Source: Bacteroidales bacterium UBA4347
Lineage (GTDB): Bacteria; Bacteroidota; Bacteroidia; Bacteroidales; P3
DNA length: 10,135 nucleotides
Assembly: GCA_002394185.1 (NCBI GenBank)
Contig: DGTB01000061.1
Location: forward strand, 1 to 10,135
Direction: 5' to 3'
In this document: positions 6,350 to 10,135 of the stretch, one piece after another
Layout of the letters: each line of letters starts with the position of its first letter
Position numbering within the stretch: the stretch's first letter is position 1
Position numbers and translations under genes: made by a program
The notes under the pieces: model-generated
The model's input: the letters and a program-made list of their open reading frames with translations, nothing else
Database searches by the model: none
Told to the model about the DNA's origin: nothing

Positions 6350-6390
6350 GACAGGCCTGCGCACCAATGCCAGGCCTGTCTCTTTTTTTT
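6350..6390 (+). terminator. Intrinsic terminator after the Cys-rich lipoprotein gene
   Basis: GACAGGCCTG (6350-6359) and CAGGCCTGTC (6371-6380) form a perfect 10-bp GC-rich stem with an 11-base loop, followed by TC and eight T residues (6383-6390). It is oriented for the + strand. It ends only 14 bases before the next start codon at 6405. Confidence 0.92.
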
Positions 6391-6404
6391 ACGACTATTT
6401 ATCG

Positions 6405-6806
6405 ATGAAAAACACTTTTGCCCCCCTTGCTCTTGCCGCGCTGTTGTCAACGTTGTTTTTGGCCGCCTGCCGTCATCAGGAACGTCCTGCCGATGTCCTC
6501 GATGCCCCCCGGATGGTGGCATTCCTCTCCGACGCCTACCTGTTGGAGGGTTTCTATGCTGTCGAGACACAATACCGCTATGACGCCATGACCCCCGAAG
6601 TGCTGCGTGCCTACGACGACATCCTCGATGCTCATGGCATCACGCGAGAACAGGTGGAGCTTAGCTTCAATTACTATTCCGAACATCCGGAACTCTATGA
6701 GGCCATCCAGGACAGCGTTCTGGCTGTCATCGAACGCCAATCCGAGGCCGACACCCTTGCCAAGGCTCCCGCCGCCCCCTCGGCACCTATCTATCTGCCG
6801 ATGTAG
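6405..6806 (+). CDS. DUF4296-type lipoprotein
   Basis: The 133-aa product has a lipoprotein signal peptide with LAAC, lipidated at Cys22, and is expected in the cell envelope. The body matches the pattern I know for DUF4296 of Bacteroidota: a PADVL segment after the Cys, a helix around AFLSDAYLLEGFY, then HGITREQVELSFNYYSEHPELYEAI. The family's function is unknown. The Ala/Pro-rich C-terminus (about 116-133) looks disordered. ATG 6405 is preferred over an upstream in-frame ATG at 6348, because the latter lies at the edge of a terminator stem and would put 19 non-signal residues before the signal peptide. The gene has no room for its own promoter after the terminator, so expression would need read-through or a start within about 6313-6350. 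It converges with the next gene at 20 bp. Confidence 0.82.
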   Translation: MKNTFAPLALAALLSTLFLAACRHQERPADVLDAPRMVAFLSDAYLLEGFYAVETQYRYDAMTPEVLRAYDDILDAHGITREQVELSFNYYSEHPELYEAIQDSVLAVIERQSEADTLAKAPAAPSAPIYLPM

Positions 6807-6826
6807 AGGGGCGTCATAATGTTTTT

Positions 6827-7336
6827 TTATTTTGCAGGTTGAATGGGAACTGCAATGTGCGGGCGCTGTGTGATTTTGTTACCCATTTTTCTTTGACGTT
6901 TCATTTCTGCGGTGTCAGCCACACCTATTTTTCCACTAAAAAAAGGGGATGGACTTATTATTTGGTGTGCGAGCCATTGCCCATTGCGCAACCGCATCTC
7001 AACATTTGCATCAATGTGTGTTTGAATAGGTGTTTTTTTATGGTAGTATACAGTAGCTTGTGTGTCGCAGAGATATGATAGGGAATCATATGTGATTGTA
7101 GCGGGTGTGTTGGCTGCAATGTATGCTGTGTCAAGATGGGGAATCAGAAAGTTTTTGTAGTAGAGAAGTGTTATTTTTTGTGTTTCCTCAGTCGCATATT
7201 CCATTGCAGCATCAATATCGTAGTCTCCTAATGCTTGGGCGTATTTAATGGCGTTTTCTTTTGGACTTGGCAGGCTGTTGCATGATGCACATAGTGTTGT
7301 AAGAAATGCGAGTACAATTAAATAATGTTTTTTCAT
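6827..7336 (-). CDS. AT-rich lipoprotein, possible DUF4878/NTF2-like
   Basis: The 169-aa product begins MKKHYLIVLAFLTTLCASC, a lipoprotein signal with Cys19 as the lipidation site. The next part (PSPKENAIKYAQALGDYDIDAAMEYA spread over 22-48) resembles the first helices of DUF4878 or NTF2-like Bacteroidales lipoproteins, which open with a Pro, then a helix and a GDYDxA turn. This is a family-level guess with no function implied. I start it at 7336 rather than at the more upstream in-frame ATG (7393), because the longer form places 19 residues before the signal peptide and would run through a strong hairpin. The gene is visibly more AT-rich than its neighbours and uses many A/T-ending codons. 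No -7 box is seen just upstream, so it may depend on read-through from the gene ending at 7418. Confidence 0.75.
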   Translation of the reverse strand: MKKHYLIVLAFLTTLCASCNSLPSPKENAIKYAQALGDYDIDAAMEYATEETQKITLLYYKNFLIPHLDTAYIAANTPATITYDSLSYLCDTQATVYYHKKTPIQTHIDANVEMRLRNGQWLAHQIISPSPFFSGKIGVADTAEMKRQRKMGNKITQRPHIAVPIQPAK

Positions 7337-7359
7337 TGGGTAGTTTGTTTTATAATGAA

Positions 7360-7399
7360 TGAGAGTTCGGATGTTTAAAGTCCGAACTCTCACTTTTTT
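7360..7399 (+). terminator. 12-bp hairpin with T-run on the + strand, inside a - strand leader
   Basis: TGAGAGTTCGGA (7360-7371) pairs perfectly with TCCGAACTCTCA (7381-7392) around a 9-base loop. On the + strand it is followed by C and six T (7394-7399), the form of an intrinsic terminator. No + strand gene ends nearby. On the - strand, where both neighbours are read, it lies between the stop at 7418 and the ATG at 7336 and has an A-run before it but no U-run after it. It could block antisense transcription or shape or protect the - strand mRNA. Confidence 0.75.
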
Positions 7400-7417
7400 A
7401 GATTTGTTGTTTAATTC

Positions 7418-7786
7418 TTATTTTGCACCTTTTTTGAGGTTGCCTTTTGCTCCAAGACTTTTGCTGGCGTCGTCGTTGGCGACTTTCACTCCCTGAGCAG
7501 CCTTCTTGGTGGTGGCGGTGTGGAGAGTGGGACCATCGTCTTTAATGGTAGCGCTCTTGGTTGCAGGAGTTTCCTCTTTTTTAGTGGCCTTCTTTGCGGT
7601 AGTGGTTTTGGTGGGCTCGGCAACAACAGTGTCCTCAACAATTTCATCTTCGACCTCTTCAATGATGGTTTCAATAGGAGTGGTGTCGGTGAGGGTGTCG
7701 GTCTCCTCGGCGGGAGCATTGTTGCAAGCCACGGTCAAACCAAGGGCTGCAATGGCCAGCGTGGCAAGTTTAAACGTGTTCTTCAT
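7418..7786 (-). CDS. Low-complexity Thr/Lys-rich lipoprotein
   Basis: The 122-aa product has a signal peptide ending LTVAC (Cys21). The mature chain splits in two: an acidic Thr/Glu/Asp stretch (about 27-58) followed by a basic Lys/Thr/Ala stretch (about 59-122) with repeated KK and TT pairs, somewhat like a histone-H1 tail. It is probably disordered, possibly a spacer reaching through the periplasm or contacting peptidoglycan or anionic polymers; this is inference. I recognise no family. It lies 26 bases downstream of the next lipoprotein gene in the same direction, so the two are likely co-transcribed from the promoter at 8501-8508. Confidence 0.72.
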   Translation of the reverse strand: MKNTFKLATLAIAALGLTVACNNAPAEETDTLTDTTPIETIIEEVEDEIVEDTVVAEPTKTTTAKKATKKEETPATKSATIKDDGPTLHTATTKKAAQGVKVANDDASKSLGAKGNLKKGAK

Positions 7787-7812
7787 GATACAAATTTCTG
7801 AGATTTGTTAAC

Positions 7813-8439
7813 TTAGAATTTGAAGTTGTTAACGGTGACGGTGAGGTTCTCAACGTCGGCATCCTCAACATTGTCGACAATACCGTTCATCCAGCTGTAA
7901 AAGTCATACATTTCAGCGTTGAGAGTGCAGGAGAGAGTCTTGGCATTGAGGTCGCAAGCGGTCAGGTTGAGGGTTGCGTTCAAGCAATCCCAGTCGCCAA
8001 CATAGCCATCGTTGGTCTGAACTTGGGTCTGGTTGCCGTACTCAACAATCGCGATGTCCTGGCTCTGGAGACCAGCGCTGTAGGTATAGCCCTGAGGGTT
8101 GCCTTCCTGATCAACGGCATCTTGAATGGAAGCTGCGGCGCTGTATGAACCAGGTGTGGTGGTGATTGCGAAGTCGACATAAGGAAGCTGACGGTCAACT
8201 TTGTAGAGACGGTTTATAGTAACACCGTACCGCTCAACGAAATCGGTGTTCATCGTACCAGTAGCAGCATCCCAAGTAGTGGATCCGAAGGTCACTTGAG
8301 CAGAAGCTTCGGTGGTGGTGCCGCCGTTGCCGCCGTTACCGCCGTTGTTGTCGCTTTTCTCGTCGTCTTTGCTGCAGGAAACCATGGTCAGGCTGCAGGC
8401 CATCAGGGCGATGCCCATGAATTTGAAAATGTTCTTCAT
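7813..8439 (-). CDS. Predicted surface lipoprotein (CSKDDE export signal)
   Basis: The 208-aa product has a signal peptide ending TMVSC, lipidated at Cys22, followed at once by SKDDE. An acidic/Lys motif of this kind just after the Cys is the lipoprotein export signal described for Bacteroidota, so display on the outer face of the outer membrane is likely. A flexible Asn/Gly linker (NGGNGGNGG, about 32-40) follows. The rest (about 45-208) looks beta-rich, with many Thr, Val and aromatic residues alternating, and contains three cysteines (about 154, 162, 171). No family was recognised and no enzyme motif seen. The start is fixed by the signal peptide and by a -7 box 62 bases upstream. Confidence 0.82.
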   Translation of the reverse strand: MKNIFKFMGIALMACSLTMVSCSKDDEKSDNNGGNGGNGGTTTEASAQVTFGSTTWDAATGTMNTDFVERYGVTINRLYKVDRQLPYVDFAITTTPGSYSAAASIQDAVDQEGNPQGYTYSAGLQSQDIAIVEYGNQTQVQTNDGYVGDWDCLNATLNLTACDLNAKTLSCTLNAEMYDFYSWMNGIVDNVEDADVENLTVTVNNFKF

Positions 8440-8500
8440 TGTTTGAATGTTTTTAGGTTAATAATTATTTGTTTTCTGATTTTTATTTTATATTTGGCTG

Positions 8501-8508
8501 CAAAAGTA
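8501..8508 (-). promoter_or_regulatory. -7 promoter box for the - strand lipoprotein pair
   Basis: Read on the - strand this is TACTTTTG, an exact TAnnTTTG match. A 21-base stretch around it (8499-8519) differs from the tRNA-Val promoter (5600-5620) at only one position. No good -33 TTTG is seen. The leader to the ATG at 8439 would be about 55 nt. Confidence 0.7.
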
Positions 8509-8640
8509 CGAACTTTTTCTGATATGGTGGTGAATTTTTTTTGAACATGTGTTTAGAATGTTGATGTATAGTGCTTTATGTGTTGTTAATTATTCTTAAT
8601 GTTGCGTGTTTTGCCATGCCAAGGGGTTTGGGAGGGCTGT

Positions 8641-9723
8641 TTATTGGCGCACATCGAGGGCGTCGCGGAGGGCTGAGGCCAAGAGCATAAAGGCCAGGAC
8701 GACAAGCATGATGGCCACGCCCGGCAGCAGGGCCAGGTAGGCGCTGTCGAGGAGGATGTATCCGTAGTTCTCTTTCACCATCATGCCCCACGACGGCATG
8801 GGAGGCTGCACGCCGATGCCGAGGAAGCTCAGTCCGGCCTCCAGCAGGATGGCGCTGGCGAAGTTGCTGGCGGCCACCACCACCACGGCGCCCACAATGT
8901 TGGGCAGAATGTGGCGGAAGATGGTGCGGAAGGTGCTGTAGCCCAAGGCGCGCGTGGCCTCGATATACTCTTTCTCCTTGATGCTGAGCACTTCGCCGCG
9001 CACCACGCGGGCTATGTCGACCCACATGGTGAGTCCCACGGCAATGAATATCTGCCAGAACCCTTTGCCCAGCACGAAGGTGATGGCTATGACCAGCAGC
9101 ACCGTGGGGATGGACCACACGACGTTGATGAGCCAGAGGATGAGGTTGTCCACCCAGCCGCCATAGTAGGCTGCCAGGGCGCCGAGGGTGATGCCCAGCA
9201 GCAGGGCGATGACGATGGCTATGAAGCCCACAGAGAGGCTTACGCGCGAGCCTATCATGAGCATCGACAGCACGTCGCGCCCATAGCCGTCGGTGCCGAG
9301 AACGAAGGTGCGCTCGTCAACGGAGGCCTCCGTGGCGGCCACTACGATGGGGTCGCCGTTGTAGGGGGTGGCGATGATGCTGTCGCGCGCGTATCTATAG
9401 TCTATAATCGGGGTGGCGGTGTAGGGCAGGGGCTCGCCTTTGACCATGCGCCTGGCGAGGGACGTGTGAGCATGGGTGGAGTCGGTGATGAGGAAAGTGG
9501 CCTTGCTGAAGGGTTTGTGGGTTGCCAACTCGAGGTACTGCTGGTTGCAGTAAGGGGTGTGGTCGGGGGTGATGAGGTAGCCGAGGAGGGCCACAAGGGC
9601 AAACAGTCCTATGACAACGAGGCTCGCTATGGCCAGGGGGTTGCGCAGGAAACGACGCCGTGCCAGCCGGTCGAGCGAGCGGCCGGCACGGTCGGTGGCA
9701 GAGCGTTTGCGGAAGAGGTTCAT
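8641..9723 (-). CDS. OppC/DppC-type ABC transporter permease
   Basis: This is an inner-membrane permease subunit of a peptide/nickel-type ABC importer, 360 aa. Six membrane segments are visible (near 29-52, 161-184, 199-218, 222-240, 276-296 and 330-352). The family hallmark LGTDGYGRD (142-150) precedes TM2, and the EAA-type loop that contacts the ATPase is at 252-275 (EYIEATRALG, then HILPN). Between TM1 and the hallmark there is a stretch of roughly 90 residues facing the periplasm, longer than in E. coli DppC/OppC; I believe this is common in Bacteroidota versions. No OppB partner, ATPase or binding protein is in the window, so the substrate is open. It starts 13 bases after the SufT-like gene and probably shares its operon. 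No clear terminator hairpin follows its stop in the 200-bp gap to 8440. Confidence 0.93.
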   Translation of the reverse strand: MNLFRKRSATDRAGRSLDRLARRRFLRNPLAIASLVVIGLFALVALLGYLITPDHTPYCNQQYLELATHKPFSKATFLITDSTHAHTSLARRMVKGEPLPYTATPIIDYRYARDSIIATPYNGDPIVVAATEASVDERTFVLGTDGYGRDVLSMLMIGSRVSLSVGFIAIVIALLLGITLGALAAYYGGWVDNLILWLINVVWSIPTVLLVIAITFVLGKGFWQIFIAVGLTMWVDIARVVRGEVLSIKEKEYIEATRALGYSTFRTIFRHILPNIVGAVVVVAASNFASAILLEAGLSFLGIGVQPPMPSWGMMVKENYGYILLDSAYLALLPGVAIMLVVLAFMLLASALRDALDVRQ

Positions 9724-9736
9724 GGGCTGATAGAGC

Positions 9737-10054
9737 TTACATAAATCCCAGCTCCACTTTCACCTCGTCGGGAATCATGTCCATGCTCCAAGGCGGGTCG
9801 AAGGTGAGTTCGACGTCGACGCTCTTCACGCCGCTGATGTAGCTCACCATCTGCTTCACCTCTTGGAACATATATTCGGCCTCGGGGCAGTCGGGAGCCG
9901 TCATAGTCATGAGGATGTGCACGTTGAGGTCATCGTCGACATCGATCTTGTAGATGAGGCCGAGGTCGTAGATATTCACCGGTATCTCGGGGTCGTAGAT
10001 GTTGCGCAGGCAATTGACGACGGCGCTGTTGATGGTTTCTTTCGTGGGTTCCAT
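9737..10054 (-). CDS. SufT/MIP18-family Fe-S assembly protein (DUF59)
   Basis: A small cytoplasmic protein (105 aa, full length for the family) related to SufT, the PaaD N-domain and eukaryotic MIP18/CIA2, which help mature Fe-S proteins. It shows the hallmark DPEIPVNIYDLGLIY (21-35), the conserved APDCP with Cys56 (53-57), and DPPWSMDMI near 86-94 followed by the terminal LGF. Cys56 is the conserved reactive or metal-binding residue of the family. The ATG overlaps the stop of the upstream sufE gene by one base (TAATG, 10056-10052 on the - strand), indicating translational coupling. Pairing with sufE supports a SUF-accessory role. The name sufT is reasonable but not proven, so no symbol is given. 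Confidence 0.93.
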   Translation of the reverse strand: MEPTKETINSAVVNCLRNIYDPEIPVNIYDLGLIYKIDVDDDLNVHILMTMTAPDCPEAEYMFQEVKQMVSYISGVKSVDVELTFDPPWSMDMIPDEVKVELGFM

Positions 10055-10135
10055 TATTGTTTCATTTTGTATGCCAGGGCGTACATCTTCATCTGTTTGA
10101 CCATGGAGGTGAGGCCGTTGGAGCGGGTGGGGGAG
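10054..10135 (-). CDS. sufE: SufE, cysteine desulfurase sulfur acceptor (C-terminal end only)
   Basis: Only the last 26 codons and the TAA are in the window. They read SPTRSNGLTSMVKQMKMYAL and end in AYKMKQ. The S-x-x-R-x-x-GL pattern followed by a basic amphipathic helix matches the SufE C-terminus (E. coli SufE has SGPRTKGLEAM in the same place). SufE takes persulfide sulfur from SufS and passes it to SufBCD. The catalytic Cys lies upstream, outside the window, so activity cannot be judged. Its stop overlaps the start of the SufT-like gene. The call rests on a short tail but is supported by the neighbour. Confidence 0.8.
   Translation of the reverse strand, partial: SPTRSNGLTSMVKQMKMYALAYKMKQ

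Noticed and set aside
7073..7091. Perfect 7-bp inverted repeat ATATGAT-AGGGA-ATCATAT
   Set aside because: It lies within the coding part of an AT-rich gene and is short enough to arise by chance; no promoter is next to it.
8321..8353. Repeated GCC/GTT triplets
   Set aside because: They encode the Asn-Gly-Gly linker of the surface lipoprotein and need no other explanation.
8600..8620. TTGCCATGCCAA-like near-palindrome after the permease stop
   Set aside because: The symmetry is broken by a mismatch and no T-run follows, so it does not support a terminator.

Overview
The window looks like chromosomal DNA from a member of the Bacteroidales (Bacteroidota). Three things point there. Promoters match the TAnnTTTG -7 box of this group, start codons mostly lack Shine-Dalgarno sequences, and several products belong to families typical of the group (a DUF4296-type lipoprotein, a TPR/PD40/OmpA-like protein, a lipoprotein with a CSKDDE export signal). 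Coding DNA is GC-rich and spacers are AT-rich. I cannot name the genus.

Left part (1-5581, + strand): an upstream region with 11-bp phased repeats, a hairpin, a candidate promoter and a UUCG hairpin leads into a four-gene unit. Its genes are sufC, a short sufD, a PorE-like TPR/beta-propeller protein and an MsbA-type ABC exporter. The last three are joined by ATGA stop/start overlaps. SufC and SufD normally act with SufB as the Fe-S cluster scaffold complex, but sufB is not in the window.

Middle (5582-8640): a tRNA-Val(TAC) gene with a clear promoter, then five small predicted lipoproteins. Two are on the + strand (a Cys-rich one and a DUF4296 type, separated by a strong intrinsic terminator). 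Three are on the - strand (a surface-type lipoprotein, a Lys/Thr-rich one, and an AT-rich NTF2/DUF4878-like one). The two groups converge near 6815.

Right part (8641-10135, - strand): the end of sufE overlaps a SufT/MIP18-family gene by one base (TAATG), and an OppC/DppC-type permease gene follows after 13 bp. SUF genes thus lie at both ends of the window and point inward, separated by the tRNA and the lipoprotein block.

No insertion sequence, CRISPR array, phage gene or rRNA was seen. I found no convincing new defence or mobile system. The points most worth a second look are the cysteine cluster at the SufD C-terminus, the membrane/envelope genes coupled to both SUF units, the phased repeats upstream of sufC, and the terminator-like hairpins placed just before two lipoprotein start codons.
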